Shown here one piece after another: positions 36,163 to 45,427 of a stretch of 64,000 bases of DNA; the first letter of the stretch is position 1; each line of letters begins with the position of its first letter. Position numbers and translations under genes: made by a program. The notes under the pieces were generated by a model. It saw only the letters and a program-made list of their open reading frames with translations, was not told the origin of the DNA and did not search any database. Origin of the DNA: Fretibacter sp964410285 (GTDB lineage Bacteria > Pseudomonadota > Alphaproteobacteria > Caulobacterales > Maricaulaceae); NCBI GenBank assembly GCA_964410285.1, contig CAYPFR010000004.1, forward strand, positions 124,001 through 188,000, in the 5' to 3' direction.

Positions 36163-36855
36163 CTACCAATAATTGCGGACAATCCGCTCGGACCCTTGGA
36201 TGATGTAATACCCATCCCATGGGTTATAGCATTGCTTTACGCTAATCGGGCGCAATGTACCATATTGGAAACCGTCAACAATGATGCGCTGACAGCGGGT
36301 TCCCGCCGAGTAGCTGGCGTAGGAAAGGCGTCCCGGGCGGTAAAAGGCGTATGGCGACTTAGCCCAGCGGTAGCTCGAATATCCGGGAGATCCGAAAGAA
36401 AAGCTAATTCCAATGTTGCTGCGGTAAGGGGAGTAAAACCCTGTCCGATTAAACCCAGAACCGCGGCGGAAGTTTCCAAGGTTACTTAGGCCAGCGTTAC
36501 GATAGGCCGACGTGTAGCCTCTACGGTAACCACGGTCGTAGTTTCTGTTATAAGTTCGGCGATTATCATCGCGAAACCCTTGCGAGCGCCTGACTGAGCG
36601 CTCAGCGCGGCGATTTCTGTCGTTATGCGTACGCTCACCACGGCTGCGATCACGCCGAACTCTGTCGCCGCGATTGCCGCGGGCGCCGCGCGTGTTCATT
36701 TCGCGGCCCGCTTGTGCTGCTACATTGGATCTCAAATGGGCACTTGCTTTTGAAAACCCGCTTTCTCCGGCATAGGCCGCTGGGGCTGCGAGAGCGGTCA
36801 CAGCCAGTGCAGCAAGTGATGCTGTGACTTTGAGTGGTAAATTATTCTTAGTCAT
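36163..36855 (-). CDS. Secreted Arg/Tyr/Ser-rich low-complexity protein
   Basis: 230 residues. A signal peptide (about 1-29, ending APAAYAG) is followed by a strongly basic stretch (about 55-115) with many R-D-R and N-R-R units, then a Tyr/Ser/Gly-rich segment, and a C-terminal domain with two cysteines (CQRIIVDG and KQCYN). The protein is probably periplasmic or surface-bound; the basic part could bind nucleic acid, polysaccharide or peptidoglycan. No family is recognised. GGAG precedes the ATG and an intrinsic terminator follows, so it is a monocistronic gene. Confidence 0.82.
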   Translation of the reverse strand: MTKNNLPLKVTASLAALAVTALAAPAAYAGESGFSKASAHLRSNVAAQAGREMNTRGARGNRGDRVRRDRSRGERTHNDRNRRAERSVRRSQGFRDDNRRTYNRNYDRGYRRGYTSAYRNAGLSNLGNFRRGSGFNRTGFYSPYRSNIGISFSFGSPGYSSYRWAKSPYAFYRPGRLSYASYSAGTRCQRIIVDGFQYGTLRPISVKQCYNPWDGYYIIQGSERIVRNYW

Positions 36856-36956
36856 GTCAGGCTCCTTTCATAAGCTTGACCTTTTGTTAACACATGGAAA
36901 CTGAAACAAAGCTGAAACGGCTGTTCATATTGCGTTAATTGCCTTACACCTTCCTT

Positions 36957-37346
36957 ATGGACATATTAGATTCGCAGCCTGAAATAGATTTTGATCATCT
37001 AAATCAATATGTTGGCGGGGATGTTGAGCTCACCAAAGAAATTTTTGGTCTGTTTAAAAACCAGGTTGATATGTGGTCTAAATCTCTCACCCCAGATGCA
37101 CCAGATAGCGTATGGGCGGGGCTGACGCACTCTCTAAAGGGGACAGCAAGGGCAGTCGGGGCGCAGCGACTGGCCGAAATTTGTGAAAAAGCAGAGGCCC
37201 TTATCGGGGAAAATGCGAGGGCGGCGGCGCGGCAGGTCGCGGTTGAGCAATTGGAGCACCGCATTTCGCGGACAATGATTGAAATACAGCGCTGGGAATA
37301 CCGCCAGACTTTATCGGATATGCGAAACGACCGCCCGAGCGAATGA
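36957..37346 (+). CDS. Histidine phosphotransfer (Hpt) protein
   Basis: 129 residues from the ATG at 36957 (a TTG at 36939 is also in frame). A single Hpt domain (about 10-110) with THSLKGTARAVG, phospho-acceptor His58. It is a free four-helix phosphorelay carrier, the type needed between hybrid kinases and response regulators. There is no Shine-Dalgarno sequence before the ATG. It is convergent with the secreted-protein gene at 37440. Confidence 0.87.
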   Translation: MDILDSQPEIDFDHLNQYVGGDVELTKEIFGLFKNQVDMWSKSLTPDAPDSVWAGLTHSLKGTARAVGAQRLAEICEKAEALIGENARAAARQVAVEQLEHRISRTMIEIQRWEYRQTLSDMRNDRPSE

Positions 37347-37371
37347 ACGCATTTTCCGGCGATATCGACAC

Positions 37372-37400
37372 AAAAAAAGCCGCCAGATTTCTCCGGCGGC
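37372..37400 (-). terminator. Intrinsic terminator after the 37440-38309 secreted-protein gene
   Basis: On the minus strand GCCGCC and GGCGGC form a 6-bp G+C stem (37379-37400) followed by seven T residues (37378-37372). It lies 40 bp after the stop codon. On the plus strand the hairpin is followed by a pyrimidine-rich stretch, so it may also help end the Hpt transcript. Confidence 0.9.
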
Positions 37401-37439
37401 TTCTCTCTCTTAGACTTTGTCTTTAAACGGTTTGACGTT

Positions 37440-38309
37440 CTATGGAACGAAAACTGTGTAAGTCACGTCCGCTTGGAGCGTACCAACACCCATAGACAGA
37501 TCGTAACCTTGGACGCCGGCGGTGCCAGTGTCGCGGTCTAGTGAGTATACGCTGTCAAAGCGAACAGACTGTGCAGCAAGCGCGCCTACAGAAGCAGCAG
37601 TTTTGCGGCCACCATCAAAGACTTTCGACTGTGTGCTGATGTCAGCAAGGCTAGTGACTGCGGCAACAACGCCTGTACCGCCTGTTGAAGGATCTTGAGC
37701 GGCAGCGCCGAACGCAAGTCCATCATCGCCGGAAGTTGTGACGGCCATTGAGAACCCAATGTTGCTCTCGTCAAGACCATCGGTCAGGAAGTCACCTGTT
37801 GCAACGACGTTTGAGCTTTGAGCGAAGATGTCAAAAGCGGCGTTTGACGCAACGTAGAAGCTAGAGTTGTGTGTACCAACAAGACCGGCTTCAACGTCTG
37901 TTGACGCATCAATACCAAAGGCCGTTAGCGTATCAGCAGCGTCAAGAACGCCGGCTGTGCCGTTGTCAGTGAAAGTTCCGCCCGATGTTTCGCCCGTTAC
38001 AGGATCAAAAACAGCGGTTCCGTCTACGGCTGTTCCGCTGTCAGAGATCGGATCAAGTGAACCGGTCACGACAGAATATACGTCGCCAGAGATAAGATCC
38101 GCGCCAGCGGTACCGGAAGCAGGTGTTAGAAGAACAAAGTCGGAAACGACAGGCGCTGCGCCGGCGTTCTCGTCAAAGTCTGTTCCGCCCCAAACGACAA
38201 CAACGCCGAGGACTTGGAAGAATGGACGGTCAATGACCGACGCATAAGCAGTACTAGCAAGGAGCGCCGTAGCGACGCCGCCTGCCAAAGCAAGTTTTTT
38301 AAAAGACAT
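37440..38309 (-). CDS. Secreted protein of unknown family (paralogue 1)
   Basis: 289 residues from ATG 38309. The signal peptide (KKLALAGGVATALLASTAYA) ends near 23. The mature protein is rich in Gly, Thr, Asp and Ser with few basic residues, as expected of an extracellular beta-structured protein. The C-terminus reads YDLSMGVGTLQADVTYTVFVP. It shares this and an internal GVLDAADTLTAF block with the protein at 61450-62301. That relative sits next to a periplasmic chaperone-like gene, suggesting an exported surface or fibre component. The single-gene unit ends at a strong terminator, consistent with high expression. Confidence 0.88.
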   Translation of the reverse strand: MSFKKLALAGGVATALLASTAYASVIDRPFFQVLGVVVVWGGTDFDENAGAAPVVSDFVLLTPASGTAGADLISGDVYSVVTGSLDPISDSGTAVDGTAVFDPVTGETSGGTFTDNGTAGVLDAADTLTAFGIDASTDVEAGLVGTHNSSFYVASNAAFDIFAQSSNVVATGDFLTDGLDESNIGFSMAVTTSGDDGLAFGAAAQDPSTGGTGVVAAVTSLADISTQSKVFDGGRKTAASVGALAAQSVRFDSVYSLDRDTGTAGVQGYDLSMGVGTLQADVTYTVFVP

Positions 38310-38562
38310 ATTTAATCCCAATTTACTGTTAGGCTCCGAGTTTTCTCAGTAGCTGCCAATTTTATAACAAAGAGGCCTTACGAGCGAATTGAGAGTTGGG
38401 GTTAAAAAACTGTAAATTATCTGCCGTTCATCATTCGCGCGATCTGGCATCCCAAAATGTCTTTTGTTGTCCCGTAAATTTCAAATTTTGGCGAGCCATT
38501 CGTAATTGCACTTGCCATTAACCGCGAGCGCGCGCAAACGGCTAACTGATTTAGAGCCCATT

Positions 38563-39810
38563 ATGAAGAAAAACCCAAATATAAATACGCTTGCCAATTC
38601 AAATCTGCCGATGCGGCCGTGGGAGTTGGTGTGCCTCGTCGCGGCTTTAATGTCGCTAAATGCGCTCGCGATTGACATCATGTTACCCGGACTCGGACAA
38701 ATTAGTGATTTTTATGGACTCAAAGTCGCCAATGATCAGCAACTGATTATTTTTGCCTATATTATTGGTTTTGGTATCCCGCAATTGTTCTTTGGCCCTG
38801 TGTCCGACCGCTTTGGCCGCAAGGGCCTGCTAAAGCTTAGTCTCGTGGGATATATCCTGAGCGCGATTGCCTGCGCGCTCACCCAAAGCTTTAGCTTTTT
38901 ACTCTTGATGCGGTTTATTCAAGGTGTGTTTGCTGCGGGTATCCGCGTGATTGCTGTTTCGATAGTCAGGGATGTAACGGCAGGGCGGGCTATGGCACGG
39001 ATCATGTCAATGGTTATGACTGTGTTTATGATTGTCCCGATCATTGCGCCGGCGATTGGACAGGGCATTATGTCAGTTGCCAGTTGGAAATGGACGTTTG
39101 GAGTTTTGGCGATTGCCGGGGCGGGCGCTTGGTTATGGGTGCATTTTCGGCTGCCCGAGACATTAAAACCCGAAAACCGTAACGAACTCAGCTTGGAGAA
39201 GACCGTTAGAAACTACAGCGTTGTTTTGAAAAATCGTGTGACATTAGGATATATGACCGCAAGCGGTATTATCTTTGGTTCCCTTTTTGCCTTTATTGCC
39301 GCCTCGGAACAGGTCTTTGACGATGTTTTCGGGCGCGGCGAGAATTTCCCGCTTTGGTTTGCGATCATCGCCAGCTCGCTTGCAGTGGCCAATATTGCTA
39401 ACGCCGCTGTGGTTGAGCGTTTTGGCATGCGCCGGATAAGTCATGGAATTACGATCGCCTTTATTGTCTTGTCGCTTACCAATGTTGTCATGATGAATGT
39501 GAGCGGGCAGAACTTCTTTGTGTTTCTCGGTCTGTTTTCGCTTACCTTTGCATGCTTTGGCATGATGGGCGCGAATTTTTCAGCAATAGCTATGGAGCCG
39601 CAAGGTAAAATGGCTGGCACGGCCAGCGCAGCCTACGGCTTTGCGACCTCAACAGTATCAGCCGTAATCGGAAAGCTTGTCGCCGAGAGATTTGATAACT
39701 CGATCACGCCGCTACTTTGGGGCTTTGCGATACTCGGTATGGCTTCACTGCTTGTGATTATGATTACCGAGCGCGGTAAGTTATTTGAGCTTGGCGCTGG
39801 AAAATCATAA
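38563..39810 (+). CDS. MFS multidrug transporter, Bcr/CflA-type
   Basis: 415 residues from ATG 38563, with twelve predicted helices. Typical drug:H+ antiporter features: AIDIMLPGLGQISDFY in TM1, GPVSDRFGRKGLL in loop 2-3, and RFIQGVFAAGIRVIAVSIVRD in TM4-5. Such pumps export bicyclomycin, chloramphenicol or similar compounds; no substrate is implied here. The 250 bp upstream gap is AT-rich and carries promoters for it and the divergent secreted-protein gene. Confidence 0.94.
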   Translation: MKKNPNINTLANSNLPMRPWELVCLVAALMSLNALAIDIMLPGLGQISDFYGLKVANDQQLIIFAYIIGFGIPQLFFGPVSDRFGRKGLLKLSLVGYILSAIACALTQSFSFLLLMRFIQGVFAAGIRVIAVSIVRDVTAGRAMARIMSMVMTVFMIVPIIAPAIGQGIMSVASWKWTFGVLAIAGAGAWLWVHFRLPETLKPENRNELSLEKTVRNYSVVLKNRVTLGYMTASGIIFGSLFAFIAASEQVFDDVFGRGENFPLWFAIIASSLAVANIANAAVVERFGMRRISHGITIAFIVLSLTNVVMMNVSGQNFFVFLGLFSLTFACFGMMGANFSAIAMEPQGKMAGTASAAYGFATSTVSAVIGKLVAERFDNSITPLLWGFAILGMASLLVIMITERGKLFELGAGKS

Positions 39811-39829
39811 TCGGCTTAGCTTGATGGCT

Positions 39830-41458
39830 CTAAACCGCTTTTTCTAGGTCGAAATCTTTATAAATCTCTTTCAGCTCTCGCTTTAGGATTTTCCCCGTGG
39901 CGCCAATGGGCAGGCTATCGCGGAAGACAATGGCATCGGGCATCCACCATTTGGCACATTTCGCAGCAATACATTCCCGAATTTCATCATGGTCGGGTGA
40001 TTTGCCTTCAACAGCTTGTACGATCAGAAGCGGGCGCTCCTGCCATTTTTCATGGCGCACGCCAATGCAGGCGGCCATTGCAACGTCAGGGTGATCCGAG
40101 GCGGCATTTTCTACTTCAATGGAACTGATCCATTCTCCCCCGGATTTTATAACGTCTTTAGAGCGGTCAGTGATTTCCATGTAGCCGTTTGGGTGTAATA
40201 TGGAGACGTCGCCTGTTGCAAACCAGCCGTCACTAGTAAAGCTTTCCTGTCCGGCGCCCTTGAAATATCCAGACGCAACCCACGGGCCGCGTACATGTAA
40301 ATGGCCCTCGGCTTTGCCGTCTTGCGGCAGGACCGTACCTTCGTCATCGACGATGCGCATATCCACGCCAAAAATCCGTCGACCCGCGTAAAGCTTATGC
40401 TCCACCGTGCTATCGTAATCCGGATAATTCGTGCCGGGGTGCGGGGCATAGGTCGTCCCAAGCGGGCTGGTTTCTGTCATGCCCCAGCCTTGCTGCATGG
40501 GTATTCCCAAATCAAGCTCATAGGCCCGAAGAAGGGACTCCGGCAAAGCGGAACCGCCAACCAGCGCCTTTTTCACGCTCGGCAGGCTAAGATCATTGGC
40601 TTTGACATAGTTGTAAATACCAAGCCAAACCGTGGGCACGCCCGCCATCAAGGTCACGCCCTCGGCATTGATGATACGGCTAAGATTGGCGCCGTCCAGA
40701 CCCGGGCCAGGCATCACAAGTTTCGCACCCACCATAGCAGCGGAATAAACAAGGCCCCATGCACTTACGTGGAACATGGGCACAACGGCGAGAATAACGT
40801 CCGTGGAGCCCGCGCCGATGACATCCTTGAAGCTGCCGGCCATGGCATGAATAATCGTCGAGCGGTGGGAGTAGAGCACGCCTTTCGGGTCGCCTGTGGT
40901 GCCGGACGTATAACAAAGTGTGCACGCTGTGTTTTCGTCAAAACGAGGCCAGACAATTTCATCCGAAGCCCCGTCGATGAAGCTCTCATAGCTCTGTACA
41001 TCTGTTTTATAGTCCGGCAATCCAGCGTCGTCGCAAATCGCGATCCACTTCTTAACGCTCTTGCAGCTAGCGGAAACTGCGTCGATGATCGGGCCAAATG
41101 TATTGTCAAAGATTAGAAAGCTGTCCTCTGCGTGATTGACCATCCAGCTAATCTGCTCCGGCTTAAGCCGAGGATTAATGGTGTGGACGACGGCGCCTAT
41201 CGAGGAGACCGCATAATAGACTTCGATATGTTGGTAATTATTCCATGCAATTGTTGCGACCCGATCGCCTTTTTTTATGCCCGCCGCCAGCAAAGCATTG
41301 GCGAGCTTTCGCACGCGTTTTGCGCAATCAGCCCATGTATAGCGATGCTCTGAGAGATCAGAGTTGAGCGTAAAAATTTCTCTGTCGCCATGCACAACTG
41401 CGGCGTGTTCAATCAAGTCGCTGATCATCAGCTCTTGTTTCATCATTAATCCCTGCAT
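39830..41458 (-). CDS. Fatty acyl-CoA ligase (AMP-binding, medium/long-chain type)
   Basis: 542 residues from ATG 41458, chosen for the excellent GGGAGG five bases upstream. The ATP/AMP motif TSGTTGDPKG is at 184-193, with GWGMTETSPLGT, the YFKG and GWFATGD region, and the C-terminal motif DRSKDVIKSGGEWIS, the AlkK/FadD-like pattern. The final lysine of GATGKILKREL is present. It activates fatty acids as acyl-CoAs, feeding the kind of pathway encoded at the start of the window. It is divergent from the PLP dehydratase gene. Confidence 0.95.
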   Translation of the reverse strand: MQGLMMKQELMISDLIEHAAVVHGDREIFTLNSDLSEHRYTWADCAKRVRKLANALLAAGIKKGDRVATIAWNNYQHIEVYYAVSSIGAVVHTINPRLKPEQISWMVNHAEDSFLIFDNTFGPIIDAVSASCKSVKKWIAICDDAGLPDYKTDVQSYESFIDGASDEIVWPRFDENTACTLCYTSGTTGDPKGVLYSHRSTIIHAMAGSFKDVIGAGSTDVILAVVPMFHVSAWGLVYSAAMVGAKLVMPGPGLDGANLSRIINAEGVTLMAGVPTVWLGIYNYVKANDLSLPSVKKALVGGSALPESLLRAYELDLGIPMQQGWGMTETSPLGTTYAPHPGTNYPDYDSTVEHKLYAGRRIFGVDMRIVDDEGTVLPQDGKAEGHLHVRGPWVASGYFKGAGQESFTSDGWFATGDVSILHPNGYMEITDRSKDVIKSGGEWISSIEVENAASDHPDVAMAACIGVRHEKWQERPLLIVQAVEGKSPDHDEIRECIAAKCAKWWMPDAIVFRDSLPIGATGKILKRELKEIYKDFDLEKAV

Positions 41459-41590
41459 GACGGCCTCCCGAATATTATTATGATGCGTGCATATGCTTAT
41501 TATTGCATATGATGTCTCAAAAATTGAAGGCACCGTCAAGCAAACGCTTTTTATTTGCACAGCTTTGTGACCCGCGCCATAAGTTCGGCT

Positions 41591-42592
41591 ATGGAGACAA
41601 AGTCTAAGGGGTTACCAGATTTTTCAGATGTGCTCGCCGCCGAGAGACGGCTTAGCGGGCAGAGCTTTGCGACGCCGCTTGTAAAATCACCCGTGATCGA
41701 CCTGCTTACGGGTAAGGATGTCTGGTTTAAGCCCGAGTGTAATCAAAAAGTCGGGGCGTTCAAATATCGCGGGGCCTATAACCGCTTATCCGCGATGAGC
41801 CCTGTGGAACGCGCAGGCGGTGTGGTCGCCTATTCCTCGGGTAATCACGCCCAAGGTGTCTCGCGTGCCGCCAAGGAGCTTGGCATTTCGGCAGTTATCG
41901 TCATGCCAAGTGACGCACCGAAGGTCAAAGTCGCCGGCGTGATAAAGGACGGGGCAAAGATCATCACCTATGATCGTATGACTCAGTCTCGTGAACAGAT
42001 CGCCGCTAAGATTAGCAAAGAGGAGGGCCGCACGATTGTGCCGTCCTATGATGACCGCCATATTATAGCGGGGCAGGGTACAGTCGGCCTCGAAATTGCT
42101 CGTGAGGCTGCTGCACGGGGCATCGAATTTGACGCGCTCATAACCTGCATGGGCGGAGGCGGGCTTTGCGCTGGCATTAGTCTTGCGATCGCGGCGCGCT
42201 CGCCGCGCACAAAAATATTTGGCGCAGAGCCAAGGGCATATAACGATCATCAAATGAGCCTTGAGGCCGGGCGGCGCGTCTCGTTAGAGAATTCGCCGCC
42301 AACGCTATGTGACGCGCTCATGACACCCACCCCCGGGGCGTTGACATGGCAAATCAACCGCAAAAGCCTTAGTGCTGTTTACAGCGTCACGGATCGGGAG
42401 TGCCTGATCGCTATGGCCATTGCCAAACGGGAATTGCATGTCACCCTAGAGCCCGGCGGGTCGGTGGCGATGGCGGCAACCATGCAAGGCGCGTTTGATG
42501 GCTTTTCTGATATTCAAACCATTTGCGTGGTATTATCGGGCGGCAATGTCGACCCGCAGATCACCCATCGCGCAGATTTAATGCTTGGCTAG
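41591..42592 (+). CDS. Threonine/serine dehydratase-like PLP enzyme
   Basis: 333 residues, fold-type II PLP enzyme. The Schiff-base lysine is in GAFKYRGAYN (K58), followed by YSSGNHAQGVS and CMGGGGLCAGIS, the phosphate-binding glycine loop. It lacks a C-terminal ACT domain, so it belongs to the short catabolic or racemase-like type. The reaction is probably deamination of L-threonine or L-serine, or hydroxyaspartate dehydration. No ribosome site is obvious before ATG 41591. The divergent ligase gene starts about 130 bp away. Confidence 0.9.
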   Translation: METKSKGLPDFSDVLAAERRLSGQSFATPLVKSPVIDLLTGKDVWFKPECNQKVGAFKYRGAYNRLSAMSPVERAGGVVAYSSGNHAQGVSRAAKELGISAVIVMPSDAPKVKVAGVIKDGAKIITYDRMTQSREQIAAKISKEEGRTIVPSYDDRHIIAGQGTVGLEIAREAAARGIEFDALITCMGGGGLCAGISLAIAARSPRTKIFGAEPRAYNDHQMSLEAGRRVSLENSPPTLCDALMTPTPGALTWQINRKSLSAVYSVTDRECLIAMAIAKRELHVTLEPGGSVAMAATMQGAFDGFSDIQTICVVLSGGNVDPQITHRADLMLG

Positions 42593-42601
42593 GTTTTCGG
42601 G

Positions 42602-44356
42602 CTACTCACTGTCCTCATCCTTGGGGGGCACGGGAAGCTCAATCGTTTTCTCTTCCCAAGGCTCGGTGGGAGAACTTAGTAAGTCCCGCAGGCGCCCAGA
42701 TTGCCCGCCATCCCCGAGATTTGTGCCTAAAAATTCGCGGCCAAAGTCTGCGTCATCCAATACGGTAGATGATGGTCCACCCGCATTTACGGAATTTGAC
42801 CCCGGGCCGAGGGTCCAAGGATCACGTCCGCCGCCCACAGCCGGATTGGCAGATGTGCCTGACCTAGGCGAACGCCGTGAGCCGCCCCCGCCATTTGAAT
42901 GGGCGCCGAAACTCTCGAAACCGGATGCATTTCGGCCCTTAAACTTCGCGAGATAAGCGGGGCAGTCGGCATGAGTGCGTTTGGCTTCGCGGCAACGAAT
43001 ATCAAGTATGAGGCCTTTTCCGCCCTCACCAAAGCCGCCCGAATTGCCGCTTGGGGCATAGGTCCAGCCTCCTCCGCTCGGGCGGGAACTGCCAAGCCGT
43101 GTCCCCCCGCCGGGCGGCGGGGCGCCGCCGCCGTCAAGAGAGACCGCGCCGCCGCCGCCGCGACTTCCGCCCGCAGCGGGCACGGAAGGGCGAGCGCCGC
43201 CGCTGGGCGCCGCGGGCCTCGGGAAGCCCGTTTTGGGTTTAGACAGGAAATCATTAAGCGGGGCGGCCTGCTCCTGCGGGATGGCTTTTTCGGCCTCCTC
43301 AGAGGTCACGGGCGCATCAGGCGAAGCCAGAATTGTTGGCGCGGTGGTGATCAGGGGTGCGTCCTCTGGCTCTGGCTGGTCCGGCTCCGTTTGTGTTTCA
43401 GCCGGCGGACTTGGTTCGGCCGGCGTGATCGCGGGCTCTGGCGTGGTCACAAGCGGATTGAGATCGATCTCGCGAATGATAATCTCTTGTTCGATGATGG
43501 GGCCGGGCGCGGGCGCAATTTCGATGGGTTCAGGGGTGACGATCGGCGCGGTTTCTAATTCCGTTATTTCCGGCAACGGCGTTTCTTCGGTAATGGGCTC
43601 AGAGTCGGTTATCGGTTCGGGGGTCGGTTCCGGCTCGATAATAGCTAGCGGCTCTATCTCGGGCAGAGGATCGGCGATGGGTTCAGGGGCGGGCTCGGGC
43701 ACGGGCTCAGGTTCAAAAATTTCTATATCGAAGGTTTGGGTTGGCGCGGGCTCTGAAACAGGCTCGGAGAGGGGTTCAAAGATTTCGATTTCCGGCTCGG
43801 GCACGGGCGCGGGCGCCGGCTCTAGGGGCACGGGTGGCTCGATCACGGGCTCAATCAGGGGTTCGGGCGGGGTGAATTCAGGAATTGTGTTTTCTGTCTC
43901 CGCCGGAGTTTCATTGACGAGAATATCAGGCGGCGGGGGCGTGAGAACTGGCTCGGGCTCGGGGGTGGGTTCTGGCGTGATGTCTTGCACGGGCGGCGGA
44001 GGCGGCGGAGCGACTTGCGGCTGCGGCGCAGGCTTTGGCCGAGGTTTCACGCGCGGCGGCGGGGCCTGGGCGGGAATGGCAGGCGCAATATCAATAACGT
44101 CCGCTGGGGGTTCGGGGTCTGGCTTGACATCCTCAAAGGCGATGATTTGCACGGGGATTGGCTCTGGCTCTTCTTCTTCTTTCAGGTCAGGCACAATGAA
44201 ATTTGCTTGCATGGCAAAGAAAAGCGCGATGTGAACAGCGAGAACGCTGGCGAGGATCGTCGTGCCGCGCTGCGCGAGATCGTCGAAGAAATCTACCCAA
44301 GGATCGTCATCCAAATAGGGCGAAAATCGGTCATTTACATATGTGCGGAAAGTCAC
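42602..44356 (-). CDS. Pro/Glu-rich single-pass membrane protein, TonB-like architecture
   Basis: 584 residues. A short cytoplasmic part precedes a single hydrophobic helix (about 34-55), followed by a very long Pro/Glu/Ala region (60-320), with many E-P-E-P and P-A-P units, that would span the periplasm in extended form. A Gly/Ser-rich section (about 390-440) and a C-terminal part follow, including a Cys pair in RCREAKRTHADCPAYL. The layout resembles TonB or similar energy-transducing proteins, but I see no standard TonB C-terminal domain. No ExbB or ExbD gene lies nearby. A long antisense plus-strand frame is a by-product of the repeat composition. Confidence 0.85.
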   Translation of the reverse strand: MTFRTYVNDRFSPYLDDDPWVDFFDDLAQRGTTILASVLAVHIALFFAMQANFIVPDLKEEEEPEPIPVQIIAFEDVKPDPEPPADVIDIAPAIPAQAPPPRVKPRPKPAPQPQVAPPPPPPVQDITPEPTPEPEPVLTPPPPDILVNETPAETENTIPEFTPPEPLIEPVIEPPVPLEPAPAPVPEPEIEIFEPLSEPVSEPAPTQTFDIEIFEPEPVPEPAPEPIADPLPEIEPLAIIEPEPTPEPITDSEPITEETPLPEITELETAPIVTPEPIEIAPAPGPIIEQEIIIREIDLNPLVTTPEPAITPAEPSPPAETQTEPDQPEPEDAPLITTAPTILASPDAPVTSEEAEKAIPQEQAAPLNDFLSKPKTGFPRPAAPSGGARPSVPAAGGSRGGGGAVSLDGGGAPPPGGGTRLGSSRPSGGGWTYAPSGNSGGFGEGGKGLILDIRCREAKRTHADCPAYLAKFKGRNASGFESFGAHSNGGGGSRRSPRSGTSANPAVGGGRDPWTLGPGSNSVNAGGPSSTVLDDADFGREFLGTNLGDGGQSGRLRDLLSSPTEPWEEKTIELPVPPKDEDSE

Positions 44357-44436
44357 ATGTGAGCCGTTCGTTGCGGGTTTAGCCCCATAACGGGCGATAG
44401 AAGTATCAGCCTAAGGCGTAACGCGCGACTCGCCAA

Positions 44437-45339
44437 TTAATTTTCTGTCAGAGACCGTATTTCAGAGCCGCTTCGCTGCTTTCGGGAATACATAATGGTG
44501 CCAACACCCAATAGCGTTAAACCAGCGCCGAATACAAGCTGAACACTCAGAGTTTCTTTGAGGATGATCACGCTTGAGACCACTGCGACGACCGTGGTCA
44601 TCAGGCCGGATGTGGAGACCACATAAATGGGAAGCCGCTGCAATAGCCAATAATAACAGCTATGGGCGACAAGGGAGGCTGCAAATGCAGAATAGGCAAG
44701 CGCCAGAATAAAGTTATATCTGTTATCAGGTGAAAAAGCCTGCATTTGGCCTGTCTCTAAAACAAAACTAAGTGGCCAGAGCACCAAACTTCCGATAACG
44801 GCGAACCAGGCCAGCAGATCAAGAGGCGACACATCTGGGACTTTTTTGACCATAATTGCGCCGACGGCTTCACTCATGGCAGCGCCAACCATGAGGAAAA
44901 TACCAAGTAAGAACTGCGGACCTGCGGACTCGTCCGGTTTTGCCGACGCTATGATAATAACGCCAAGAAAGGCAAGGCATATCCCGGCGACGCGGTAAAT
45001 GCCGATGCGGTCTCCGAGAAAAATAATCGAAAGGATAACGGAGAAGGGCACGTAAAGCTCGATTGAGATTGCCGCCGCCGAGGCGGTGGTCATTCCAAGG
45101 GCCGGAAACATGAAAGCATAGTTGAGCGCGCCGTAACCTAATCCGGCAAAGAAAATAAAACCCATGCTGCCGGCATGCCATCTCAAACGGGGGATAAGGA
45201 CAAGCGCCACAAGCGTCATACGCAGGGCCGCGTAAAACAAAGGTTCGGCCGCATCTTCAACGGTTATCTTCATAACGACGAAATGCAGCCCCCAGGCGAG
45301 GCATACCAAACATAAAACTAAAAACTCTTTTATCGACAT
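44437..45339 (-). CDS. EamA/DMT-family membrane transporter
   Basis: 300 residues with ten predicted helices and two EamA repeats. CLAWGLHFVVMKITVEDAAEPLFYAALR-type beginning and the second-half repeat with VISVGL-like SGLMTTVVAVVSSVIILKETLS are typical. Family members export amino acids or metabolites (RhaT/YdcZ type); the substrate here is unknown. AGGATACC precedes the ATG. It is divergent from the aminotransferase gene. Confidence 0.92.
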   Translation of the reverse strand: MSIKEFLVLCLVCLAWGLHFVVMKITVEDAAEPLFYAALRMTLVALVLIPRLRWHAGSMGFIFFAGLGYGALNYAFMFPALGMTTASAAAISIELYVPFSVILSIIFLGDRIGIYRVAGICLAFLGVIIIASAKPDESAGPQFLLGIFLMVGAAMSEAVGAIMVKKVPDVSPLDLLAWFAVIGSLVLWPLSFVLETGQMQAFSPDNRYNFILALAYSAFAASLVAHSCYYWLLQRLPIYVVSTSGLMTTVVAVVSSVIILKETLSVQLVFGAGLTLLGVGTIMYSRKQRSGSEIRSLTEN

Positions 45340-45427
45340 ATGGTATCCTTAGGGGCAGACTGCCGCCTGTCTTGCCTTGGTCATTGCTCTCGGTCATTGC
45401 CTTTAGACTCTGGAATTGGAGAATACT

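Noticed and set aside
43233..44234. Long plus-strand frame rich in Gly, Ser and Ile antisense to the Pro/Glu-rich protein
   Set aside because: It is the mirror of the E-P-E-P codon repeats. It has no ribosome site and the minus-strand protein has a signal-anchor helix and sensible composition.
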